NCBI RefSeq assembly: GCF_932294415.1
Contig: NC_065536.1
Span: 5,776,974-5,840,973, forward strand
DNA length: 64,000 bases
DNA from: Quercus robur
Taxonomy: Eukaryota; Streptophyta; Magnoliopsida; Fagales; Fagaceae
Reading direction: 5' to 3'
A model generated the notes under the pieces. The model did not search any database and had not been told where the DNA came from. It saw nothing but the letters and a program-made list of their open reading frames with translations. The position numbers and the translations under genes were made by a program. Positions 25,633 through 36,196 of this stretch are shown here, one piece after another; the first letter of the stretch is position 1; each line of letters begins with the position of its first letter.

Positions 25633-28600
25633 TCATAAATTGTCATCAAGAATGGTGGACAACAACAGCCCATGAACAAACTCACATCTTTTTGCCTTCT
25701 CTTCCTGATCCTTGATAGAAAAGGGAGATGACTGAACATTTCTGTCACCAAAAAAATAAAATAAAATAATAAAAATCAGAAATGGCCAGAAAAATAATAT
25801 GAAATTATATAAAACATGGTGAATTTGCCGAAGCAAGCGAAGAGTATGGTCACTTCGTAGTAACATGGCTTGTGTTTCTGCTAAACATTTTCACACTAGC
25901 ATTTGGCTGTAAGCATTGAAATTAAGAGTATGGCATGGCACTTGAGATGATGTGTAAAATGGCATACAGTTTACAAATGCTTTTGGTGCATAAACCAATA
26001 GATCATATTTCTTCAGGGGTTAATTTGTCATGTTTGCTGCATATACTTATTGGTCATATCTTCCTGGATTAATTTGTCATGTGCTACAATCAAACATATA
26101 TGGATGTGGCAAAATTCAGAATTTGCATTTTGCTACAGGCACATGCATGATTGCAAATCTGTGGGGATGTTGTGTTTCACTTTCTTTTTTTGATGAATGT
26201 TGGTTTTTTATTTTTATTTTTTGGGGGGGGTGGTGTTGTTTCACATTCAACAAGCTTTATTCTGGAGTGTCTAGCTTGGCCTAGAGTTATTAGGACAGGA
26301 GTTAAGCCAGCTGGGTAAGATAGGTGGTTTTAGGAATGCTTCAGTGTCTGGTGTTCTGGTGTTTTAAGAAAATGCATAGAACAGATGGGAAACCAGTTCA
26401 GCTTGACTAATTCGACTGCAAAGACTGCACAATCTTAATCAACCTCAAAACCGCACAAAGCAGTACACTACTTATCAGTTATGCAGTACAATACATATCA
26501 ATTGCAAGTTTGAATGATATTTATAGATTAAAAAACACATAAATTACATGGAATATTCCCAAATCAGACATGAATATATAGAAATGATATTACGATTCCC
26601 TCAACCAAATATTCCATCACAATTTGTTATGAGACTTTAACATGCTTCAAAGGAAAATTGTGTGAAATACCCTTTCAACTAGAAGAAAAATCTCCACATG
26701 ATATTGGCACACAATCAAAGACAATGGCTATATTGATAACACATCAACATTGACATGGATCCTAGCACACAATAAAAAATAACTTACTAAAATGGATTAA
26801 AAAAAGGTTGGAAATGCAATTACATACCGCTCTGACACTTTCTGCTCTGTTTTTTTCTTGACTGAGCTTGTTTCAGGTGAAAACTGAGGTTGAGCACTTA
26901 CAAAATCATCAGCCATAGGCAAAATAAATGATGACAACAATGGATCTGGTGCTGCATTGGATGAAGAGACTATACAGGAAGACCCCCCAAAAAGGGACTG
27001 AAAGTTTCCTTCTCGCAGCTCTTTCCTCAATAAAGATAGTGTAGAATGTGCTCCACTTTTACGTGTTTTTCTCTTGCGTTGCATGTAAACAATTGTTAAG
27101 GAATCATTGTGTCAAACTCTTGTGATAATTATTTTATTAGTAATTACTCGTACTCACCAGTGAGTCTTGACTTCACAACCTCATCTTCAACCTTGTTCTT
27201 ACAAGAAGAGGAGGTGCCACTTTATATAAAGAAAGCGGTTACCAAATAATTGGCAATGCACAAAGACTTAAATTTAAGTATATTGATGGACCCAAAGACC
27301 AAGAAAGTAGAAAAAATACATCTCAAGAAAAGTTAATTGACCTTCACACATGACTTACTAGTATGTGTTTCATTAGTCTCCTACTGGAAATTTTTTTTTT
27401 TTTTTTGGGCAGGGGTGGGGGGGGGGGGGGGGGGGTGAGTTAGTTAAAAGAAGAGTAACAAATGAGGGAATGCCGGGTAGACAAATGAATGAGTTAAACA
27501 AAAGGCAAGTAGTGGATGGATGAAAATCAATTCTTCTGATCTTTCCAGCACCTTCAGAGGAACCAACCCTTCAGAGAAAGTGCAGGAAAAGATAATTTGT
27601 CAATTTAAAACATTAGAGATCCATATAATTTTCATTCTCTCAGATGCCATAAAAGTTGTTACTTCAAAACACATGCAGAATGTTCGAGCAAGTTGACTTG
27701 GAATTCAACTCAAAAAAACTGAATTGAAAACGATACATGAAAAGATTGCAGACTACTTGTAATAGATAACAACTCAAAAGAAAAGGATATCTTAAATATG
27801 TTTCCATGTTGTAGGGTAATGTGCGCAACCATATCAACCCCCACCCTCATTGCACAAACTGGACATACCTGCAGAGAAACAATACCCATAATGAGCAATA
27901 TTAAGGTCCAATAAGCACCCCCCCATTAGGGAAACTGGAAAATTACATTTTTTATCTATTATATGACAAACAAAAAGCCACTAAACCAAAGATTTAAACT
28001 TCCACAATCTTAAACTAGACAGGGTACTAATCAAACTTAAATTTTCAGCCCATCAGAGACACCCTAATCCACACTATCCTGATCATATCCAAAACCACTA
28101 GCGGGTTGAAAATCAAAGACCCACCATCATGTGCAAGTAAGTGGCTTTTCAAGAAGTCAAGCCCCACTTTCCTAAATAAACAAAGGTACGTACCATCATC
28201 AGCTGCAAAAGCCTATTGGTTGGTATGAATCAATATACCAAAAGTCAATGCAATTAAGGGTTACAATCTCTTACATCAACATTTTTTGTATGTATTAATA
28301 GATTAACATAGTTTAATAGGATACCAGCATTTCATCAACAATTTCATTTAATCGGTGAATAAATGAATTCTAATGCCACCCAGGGCAGTAAAAGTTGAAG
28401 CAGCAGCTACCTAATACCATAAGAGGAAATAAATAGGACCAGCTTAACTCTCTATTGGCTTAAATTCCAACTCCTTAATCAATAGCCATGCAGAAAAACT
28501 CCAATAGTTGGAAGTTAAGGCTTTGTAAATTAAGTTGAGCAAAACATTGCTTGATTAAAAACAAATTTATCATGCCATCCATTAGATGCCTAGTTTATAA

Positions 28601-31600
28601 GCATCAACTAGCTTTTTAATAAACATGTAAACACAATGAACGAGGCATTTTGGGGAAAAGAAAGAAAGAAGATATTTCAAGGTTTCAACATCTTCTTGCT
28701 TGTAAGTTGTAACATATGGAGATGGTTATTATTAGACAAGGAGCAATACCCCATTCTTTGCCTCTACAGGATGCTCTTCATCAATGTGGCAGCACAGTCC
28801 AACAATATCGAAATACTCTGAACAGAAAGGGCATGGAAACTCCTCCCTTATATCGTCATCACCATCAATTTCTTCAAATCCCATGAACATATCTGCATTG
28901 CAAAACTTTACTTCAGTAAGCGCCAAAAAATATCACATTGCATACACATCACAGAACAATTAAGACCTCCATTTTGAGAAAACCAAGTGAAACAATACTG
29001 AGGGAAAAAACCAAATAATTGGACTTTCAAAGTTCAATTCTCTTCTGCCTCATCATCATTCTTGCAACCAAATGGAGCTTATAATGAAAGGTTTTGTACA
29101 TCTAGTCCAATGCAAGGAGTTTTCAATTTTTTTTTTTTTTTTTGATAAGAAAGATGCTTATTCAAAAAACTGCTGTATGCAAAGAAGCACAAAGCATATC
29201 AAACAATACAAAAAAAGAGAGAGAAGCAAAAACATAAAGGGAGAGAATCACTAGATGTGAGTCCCTAAGACCTAGACCAATCATAGAAGGAACCAACAAA
29301 GAGAGCAAGCGGCTGGTCATCAGATCCATCTAAATCCTCAAAAGTCCGCCGATTGCGTTCCTTCCAAATACACCACATCAAACAAAGCCAAACTAAGCAA
29401 TATTTTCACTTTAGTTTCTTTCCCTTGTCTGCCTCTATAAGCAAAGAAACAAAACATATTTACACACACACAAAAAGGAAACTTCAAAGCCAAACAGTGG
29501 CATCAAGTTCAATGAAAACTTCATTCTATACTCTTAACTAATCTTAATTGATTGGTAAGCTACAATATGCATCCCATGTGTTTTTGAACCCACGGTATTA
29601 CGCTCAACCCACACCTGTGAGAGGAGAATGAGCCATTTGAGCCAAGGCTCATTGGCCTAATTAACAAAAAGTTAAAACCAAAATTTTAAATCCTTATTTT
29701 TTTCCTTCATTTTCTTAGATATCAGTACACTTGACATTTTGTAAAAATGTTCAGGAAAATATTACAACAATTGCTTTAAAGAAATTACCAAATTTGAATT
29801 AAAAAAAAAATCCAAAAATCTTTCATAACTCTCTCAGCAGCAGCAAAGTACAATAAAAATCTTCAGGTCAAACATTACACCAACCTCTTAAAAGTAAATC
29901 TTCCATCCAAAATCGACACAACAAATAATTTAAGCTCCAACACTTAAGTCATCACCATTTACCTCATTTTTCAGCTACCAAACAAAGCCTTAAAAGGAAG
30001 AGTCATTCAAGCCATATAATCACATTAGTCTCTCTAAAAGTCCCGTTTATCAAATCAAAAAGAAGAAATATAAAAATTCTAAGTTCTAACATTATAGTGA
30101 TTTCCCTAGTTTTCTCAGCTCCCAAACGACACACAAAAAGTGTTATGTAGGTGATAGAAAACATATTTTCTAATACTTGAGCTCTGACATTAAATTCACT
30201 AAAACTTTCCCTCATCTCTCAGCTACCAAACAAATCCACAAAAAAGGAAGTGTTATTCACACTATAAGCATATACCCACATTAAATTCATTACAAATTGA
30301 CCTTTTCCCTTTCTCAAATCTAAATGACCAAAAACTTGAGCTCCAAAATTCCAATCACCAAAATCAGGCCATATAACCACATCAACATTACTAAAAGTAA
30401 AGCTTTTCCATTTCCCATATATAAATAACCAAGAACCCAGGCCCAAGCTCAAACATTACAATTTTCACTAGTTTTCAACAATCACCAAAAATTCCCCCAT
30501 TTTCTCATCTAACAAACAAACTCACAAAAAGGAAGTGTAATTCAAGCTATACAACCACATCAACCTCACTAAAAGTAAACACTTTCCATTTCCCACATCA
30601 AAATAACCAAGAACCTAAGCTCTAACATTATAACCACCAAAAAGTTCCAATTTTCTAATTTACCAAACAAACCCACAAAAAGGAAGTATCATTCAGGCTA
30701 TATAAACCCATCAACTTCAGTAAAGTAAACATTACCCATTTCCCACATCTAAACAAACAAAAACCTAAGTTCCAACATTCCAATCACCAAAAAATTTCCT
30801 CATTTTCCCAACTATCAAACAAATCCACAAAAAGGAAGTGTTATTCAGGCTATATAAGCACTTCAACCTCACTATAAGTAAGCCTTTTTCAATTTCACAT
30901 ATGTAAATAACCAAAAACCTAAGCTCCAACATCCAACCACCAAATTTTCACTTAATTTCACAGCTACCAAACAAACCCACAAAAAGGAAGTGTATTCAGT
31001 CTATATAAGGACATCAACCTAAATTAAAGTAAGCCTTCTCTATTTCCCACATGTAAATAACCAAAAACTATAGCTCTAAATTTACAATCACCAGAATTTT
31101 CCCTCATTATCTCAGCCTCCAAACAAATCAACAAAAATAAAGTGTTATTAAGGCTATAACACCACATCAACCTCACTAAAACTACGATTTCCCGTTTACT
31201 ACATCTAAACAGTTCTAAAGTTTCCAATCACTGGCATTCTCCCTCGTTTTCTCATCTACCAAACAAACCCACAAAATGGAGTTTTTATTCTTGCTGCAAA
31301 ACCACATCAACCTCACTAAAACTTTTAAAAAAAAGGTTCCCGTCTCCCACATCTAAAATACCAAAAACATAAGCTCCGACAGTCCAATAACCAGAAATTT
31401 CCCTAATTTTCTCATCTACCAAATAAAACCAAAAAAATGAGTGTTATTCTCATTCAGGCTATATAATCACATCAACCTTAATACAACTAAAATTTTCCCC
31501 TTTCCCACATCTAAATAACTAAAAACCTAAGCTCCAACAATCCAACCACCAAAAATTTACCTCATTTTCTTGGCTAACAAACAAACACATAAAAAGGAAG

Positions 31601-33363
31601 TGTGTCTTTTCAGGCCATATAACCACATCAACCTCACTAAAGTAAACTTTCCCATTTTCCTCATCTAAATAACCAAGAACCCTAGCTCCAACATTCCAAT
31701 CCCCAAAATTCTCCGTAATCTTCTGAGTGGCCAAACAAACACACAAAAAGGAACTGTGATTCAGGCAATAGAACCACCTCAAAGGTAAACATTTTCCATT
31801 TTCCAAATCTAAATGCCAAGAACCCAAGCTCCAACACTCCAATCCCAAAAATTTCCCTGATTTTCTCAGCAGCCAAACAAACACACAAAAGGAAGTGCTA
31901 TTCTAGATATATAACCACCGGAAACTCACTAAAAGTCAACTTTTTCTGTTTCCCACATCTAAATAATCAGAAACCAAGCTCCAAGTTTCCAATCACAGAA
32001 TTCCTCCTATTTTTTTCTGCTACCAAACAAAAACACAATTAGAAAGTGCTATTCAGGCTATAGAACAACCTCAAACTCGCTAAAAGTAAATCTTTTCCAT
32101 TTCCCACATCTAAAAAACCAAGAACCCATGCTCCAACATTCCAATCCCCGATATCTACCCTAATTTCCTCAGCTACCAAACAAACACACAAAAAGGAAGC
32201 TCTATTCAAGCTATATAACCACCTGAAACTCACTAAAAGTGAACCTTCTATTTCCCCCATCTAAATAAACAAGAACCCAGGCTCCAACACTCCAATCCTC
32301 AAAATTCTCCCTGATGTTTGCAGCTACCAAACAAACACACAAAAAGGAAATGTTATTCGGGCTCTAGGACAACCTCAAACTCGCTAAAAGTAAACCTTTA
32401 CCATTTCCCAGATCTAAATAACCAACAACCCAAGCTCCAACATTTCAATCCTCAAAATTTTACCTAATTTCTCAGATACCAAACAAGCACACAAAAAGGA
32501 AGTGTCATTGAAGCTATATGACCACCTCAAACTCAATAAAAGTACACCTTCTCCATTTCCCACATCACAATAACGAAGAATGCAAGCTTAACATTTCAAT
32601 TCCCAAAATTTCCCTAATTCTCTCAGCTATCAAAGAAACACACAAAAAGGAAGTGTTAGGCAATATAATTACATCAACCTCACCAAAACTAAAACTTTTC
32701 CATTTCCCACATCTAAATAACCAAGAACTCAACCTCCAACATACCAATCCCCACAATTTTCCCTAATTTTCTCAGCTACAAAACAAACACACAAAAAGGA
32801 AGTGTTATGCAAGCTATATAACCACCTCAAACTCACTAAAAATTAATTTTTTCCCATTTCCCATTTCACAATAACCAAGAACCCAAGCTCCAGCATTCCA
32901 ATTCCCAAACTTTCTCAAATTTTCTCAGCTACCAAACAAGAACACAAAAGGCAAGTGTTATTTAAGCTATATAACCACGTCAAATTAACGAAATTTTAAA
33001 CCTTTTCTGTTTCCCACATCACAATAACCAAAAGCCCGAGCTCTAACATTCCAATCCTCAAAATTGTACCTCATTTTCTCAGCTACCAAACAAAAACACA
33101 TACAAAAAAAAGGTGTCATTTAAGCTATATAACCACATCAACCTCACAAAAACTTAACCTTTTCCATTACCCACATCACAAATAACCAAGAACCCAAGCT
33201 CCAAATCCCCATCACCGAAAATTTTTCCCCCATTTTCTCAGCTACCAAACAACCACACCCAAAAAAAAAGCTCAAAATCCAGCTCACCTGATCGCGATTG
33301 CAGAGCCGACTGGTACCTCTTCGAAGCCGAAGAAAGCCGAGCGCTCCACGAATCACCATCCAT
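25633..33363 (-). CDS. Di19 (drought-induced 19) zinc-finger protein (220 aa, 5 exons)
   Basis: Minus-strand exons are 33363-33288, 28892-28750, 27868-27791, 27084-26828 and 25741-25633 (663 nt including TGA). The ATG opens the Di19-type start MDGDSWSARLSS. Two adjacent zinc fingers follow: C46/C49/H61/H66 (PCPFCSEYFD...HIDEEH) and C75/C78/H89/H94 (VCPVCAMRV...HITLQH). Exon 4 opens with a basic MQRKRKTRK signal (residues 100-108) and STLSLLRKELREGN. The C-terminus carries the family signature RCEFVHGLLLSTIL. Di19 proteins are nuclear transcription factors in drought and salt signalling and targets of calcium-dependent kinases; that is family knowledge. Introns 1, 2 and 4 are GT-AG, but intron 3 is a U12-type AT-AC intron. 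Intron 1 is 4395 bp and filled by a tandem array. Length and exon junctions fit the family. Confidence 0.93.
27085..27790 (-). other. U12-type AT-AC intron in the Di19 gene
   Basis: On the minus strand the exon ends CATATTTAAG and the intron begins ATATCCTTTT (27790 downward), the exact U12 5' splice consensus. Near its end lies TTCCTTAAC (27103-27095), the exact U12 branch-point consensus. The intron ends AC (27086-27085), about 11 nt from the branch adenosine. Removing 706 nt in phase 0 joins GNIFK to MQRKRK, the expected Di19 junction. No GT-AG alternative keeps this frame. Confidence 0.93.
27391..27435. repeat. T16 and G19 tract inside the Di19 U12 intron
   Basis: T16 (27391-27406), a short spacer, then G19 (27417-27435) lie within the AT-AC intron of Di19 (as C and A runs on the transcribed strand). 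Confidence 0.9.
29128..29400 (-). mobile_element. LINE 3'-end fragment in Di19 intron 1
   Basis: On the minus strand, near 29385-29290, the sequence translates to IWKERNRRTFEDLDGSDDQ and LALFVGSFYDWSRS, the C-terminal end of plant L1-type ORF2. A 3'UTR and poly-A (T run at 29129-29146 on the plus strand) follow. It is 5'-truncated and in the same orientation as the host gene. Confidence 0.65.
29820..33280 (-). repeat. Tandem array of about 22 units of ~150 bp in Di19 intron 1
   Basis: A diverged unit repeats head-to-tail. Landmarks (plus strand) are caaaaaggaagtgttattc, 'gctatataaccacctcaa', ccatttcccacatctaaata, 'agctccaacattccaatcc' and 'tttctcagctaccaaacaaa'. The aggaag landmark falls near 30000, 30250, 30535, 30686, 30838, 30990, 31600, 31895, 32199, 32502, 32653, 32802 and 32955, giving spacings close to 150-153 bp with a few shorter or longer units. 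The array ends within a few tens of bases of the exon 1 donor (33287), so the last unit almost touches exon 1. Several units happen to be open in one frame (150 = 50 codons), but stops and indels rule out coding. Confidence 0.95.
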
Positions 33364-33555
33364 AGCTCAACCTCTTTCTCCTTTGTCTCTCTCAAAAAAG
33401 TCCCACCCCAAAAAACGCACCGCTTCACACACCACAGGTCCTCAACTATCTGAGCTCTGCAGCTATAATATCCTCTCTCTCTGTCTCTGCTTTTTGATTC
33501 ACACCCAATTCGATTGAGATTAAGAGTTGTGCGAGAAAAGACACTGGGTAGGGTT

Positions 33556-33612
33556 CGAGCTCAGAGAGAGAGAGAGAGAGAGAGTGTGTGTGTGTATGTG
33601 TGTGTGTGAGAA
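33556..33612. repeat. (AG)n-(TG)n microsatellite upstream of Di19
   Basis: About 20 bp of AG repeats are followed by TG repeats. The run lies about 200 bp upstream of the Di19 ATG, in the probable 5'UTR or core promoter, reading as CA then CT repeats on the transcribed strand. Confidence 0.9.
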
Positions 33613-33812
33613 AGAGAGAGATGAGTATGAAGGAAATTTCACCGAAAGAGAAATGGGAATTGAATTATCACTGTGGTTTTATATTTTTTTTTTCTTCCCA
33701 AAAAAATAAAATTTACTTTTTTTTTTTCTTTTTTCTTTTTGGGTTTTGTTGGATTATTGGGTGTGAGAAATGTGTGGTGAGCATGAGAAATGGACAACAA
33801 GGTATCTCATGA

Positions 33813-35582
33813 ATTTCATAGTATTTACAACATCCCTTTTTATAGTATGTGAATTCCACGTAACTTGAGTTTTAATTATAAATGTCAGATTTATAAAATA
33901 ATTATTGAACGATCGGACATGATCTTAGGGCGGAGACAATGACCATACACATGAGTTTTATTTCTTTTTTCTTCTCGTCGAAAAATGATTTGAGTGTGTT
34001 AGAAAGAGTGAATTTATCTAGATAGATTTGTAGTAGGTATCAAAGTACTAAGTCACATTTGGTATGGAATAATTTATTAGGATTCTTGAGAATATTGAAA
34101 GATTCCAATATTTAGTTGCAAATCACCCTTTTTGTGGGAATGTGGATTCCTTTCAAAAAAAAAAAAAAAAAAAGTGGGTATTCACATTCAAATGCAACAA
34201 TAGAGTTACATTTTGTATAAACAAACAATTTTACCTATTCTCTCTTCCTTTAACCAATAAAAATAATATATATATATATATAATAAATTGACAATTTAAA
34301 TAATCATTTTTGTATTATACATGTCATTTAAAAATGTTCTACTATGTTTTATTAAAAAAATTCATGATTTATAATTTATATTTTGTTTCTCGTAATTTAT
34401 TTGGAAGAAGATTAAAAAAAAAACTTGAAGTTGTATTTACAAATCAAATGGTATTTTGGAAAAAAAAAATCTTATAAGATTCTTATAAATAAACAAAATC
34501 TAGACATCTCATATTTTTAGGATTTTTATTATATTTCAAATCAAATTAAATATAGAAATAATTACATTCTTAGACATTCAAATCTCCATGCATCATATTC
34601 CAAAGAATCTGGATGTTAAGAATAATGTGCATTCCCCTGTATCAAACACCACCTAAAAGTAATTATTGAAAATTTTGAGTAATATTTTATCCTCACATAA
34701 TAATACTCTCCATTAGTGTGACATTATTTTCACATTAACTCATTACTATCATGGCTTTTATTATATATTAATAACATATCATTTTCTCATTAAAAAAAAA
34801 AAACATATCATTTTTTTAGATGTTATGTCCCCTTATTAATTGTGAACAAATTATAAATAAATAAAAACCAATGAAAATGAATGAAAATTAAGTAATATTT
34901 TTTGGGAATATCAATACAAGTAAATATAAATGAATCATTTATAATAACATTACTCTTTTACCCCTAATTTATACAAAATGTTGAGTTTGGTAGTGTTGTG
35001 TTTATTAAACTGTGTTAGTGTCAAATAGACCGACATCTAACATTGACGTGCTTTAAGTATAAGTTTATTGGATCTAAGCCCATCAAAAAAAAAAAGTTTA
35101 TTGGATCTAAGTTGAACAAAAGTTAAAACATGTTTTAATTTGAAAACATGATTCATGAAACTAAGATTTTAAATTATTAATTTACAAATGTCACCATTTT
35201 AAATTATTAATTTACCATTTTATTCGTAACATAAGTCTCAAAAAAATCAAATGAATGATAGTATATAACACGATTATTTCAAAAAATCAATATACCATGA
35301 CATTTCACCTATGTTTTAACTATTTTAAAACGTTTTATTCTAATTATAAAAAAAAAAAGGAAATTTAAAACATGACTCTAACTAAAATTGTATTTCGTTG
35401 TTTGCTCATTTATTATAATTTCATATTTAATTAATAATATAATATAAAAGTTTAACCATACTACCATATTTGTGCCATATGGATAAAATTATTATATTTT
35501 GTGTGGAATTATACAAATAATTAATTCATCAAATATGAAAATTTATTAGAAATTCAATTACTTAATTCTATAAAATATGTGG
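33813..35582. other. Spacer between divergent Di19 and syntaxin genes
   Basis: AT-rich, with a possible ~600-bp transposon at 34050-34655 and small local direct duplications (for example aagtttattggatctaag at about 35061 and 35094). No gene seen. Confidence 0.55.
34050..34655. mobile_element. Possible non-autonomous DNA transposon (~600 bp)
   Basis: The left end (taagtcacatttggtatgga) loosely mirrors the reverse complement of the right end (ttaggtggtgtttgatacag). The interior is AT-rich and non-coding. The TAA/TTA-flanked ends hint at a Harbinger-type insertion, but the repeats are imperfect. Confidence 0.35.
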
Positions 35583-35735
35583 ATTTCAATTAATTCAATT
35601 GGTAAAGTTTTTAATGTTTGAATAAGAAATCTGGAGTTCAATTTCCACCTACACCAAAAATCAAAGACCGATTAATATCATAGCCTGACAATAAAAAATT
35701 ACCATTAAAAATAGATGTAGTAAATTGAAACTTCC
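35583..35735 (+). mobile_element. SINE-like element, family 1, plus-strand copy
   Basis: Reads tttcaattaattcaattggt through 'ggagttcaatttccaccta' to 'gtagtaaattgaaacttc', the same block order as the copies at 12463 and 18142. Confidence 0.7.
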
Positions 35736-36003
35736 TCATAAATTCCTATAAAATATAAATTGGAGCACTTATATGGGCACCTATAGGTGTAGCCTATAGT
35801 AGTAGACCCAACCAACCGTACCAAAAACTATTTAATATGGGACCCACCCAACAAATTAAATTAACTAAAACCACACCAAACCGTTATAACACTGGCTTTC
35901 TCTCCTTGGACCAATCAAAACCTCTTTCCTTGACACTATAATTGTCTCTCTCTCTCTTTAATAACACCACGGCTCTTTTTAACATTTCCAAGTCACCACC
36001 GCG

Positions 36004-36032
36004 CACGTGACCCCTCGATCACCGCTCACGTG
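36004..36032. promoter_or_regulatory. Twin CACGTGACC (G-box) elements upstream of the syntaxin
   Basis: CACGTGACC occurs at 36004-36012 and again at 36027-36035, 23 bp apart and about 165-190 bp before the ATG. CACGTG is the core bound by bHLH and bZIP factors. The identical right flank makes these a directional pair. Confidence 0.6.
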
Positions 36033-36108
36033 ACCCGTCTCTCGCTCTCTGTCTCTCTCTATTTTCTCTCTCGCTTTCTTTTGGCTTTTCTCGCTCGCTC
36101 GCTCGGCC

Positions 36109-36129
36109 ATGAGCGAAGCTCAGATCTGA
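36109..36129 (+). other. Short upstream ORF (MSEAQI) in the syntaxin leader
   Basis: ATG AGC GAA GCT CAG ATC TGA lies 68 nt before the main ATG in the pyrimidine-rich leader. If the transcript starts upstream, this uORF could lower main-frame initiation. The transcription start is not known. Confidence 0.5.
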
Positions 36130-36196
36130 AGAGATTTCGGGTTTTTTTTTTTTTTTTTCCGGATCTGAATTTTGTGGTTTTTTATTTTCTTCTTCC

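Noticed and set aside
31024-32766. Several ORFs of 60-121 codons on the minus strand across the Di19 intron array (for example 31519-31884)
   Set aside because: They arise because the ~150-bp unit is close to 50 codons, so a stop-free frame can persist for two or three units. Units carry indels, and the same peptide appears in different frames. They are intronic to a well-supported gene.
29820-33280. CRISPR-like or satellite array
   Set aside because: The units are contiguous, diverged and about 150 bp, with no short identical repeats plus unique spacers, and this is a plant nuclear intron.
33144-33428. 94-codon minus-strand ORF beginning MKRCVFWGG
   Set aside because: It covers Di19 exon 1 in a different frame. 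The Di19 start at 33363 gives the family N-terminus and splices in frame to exon 2.
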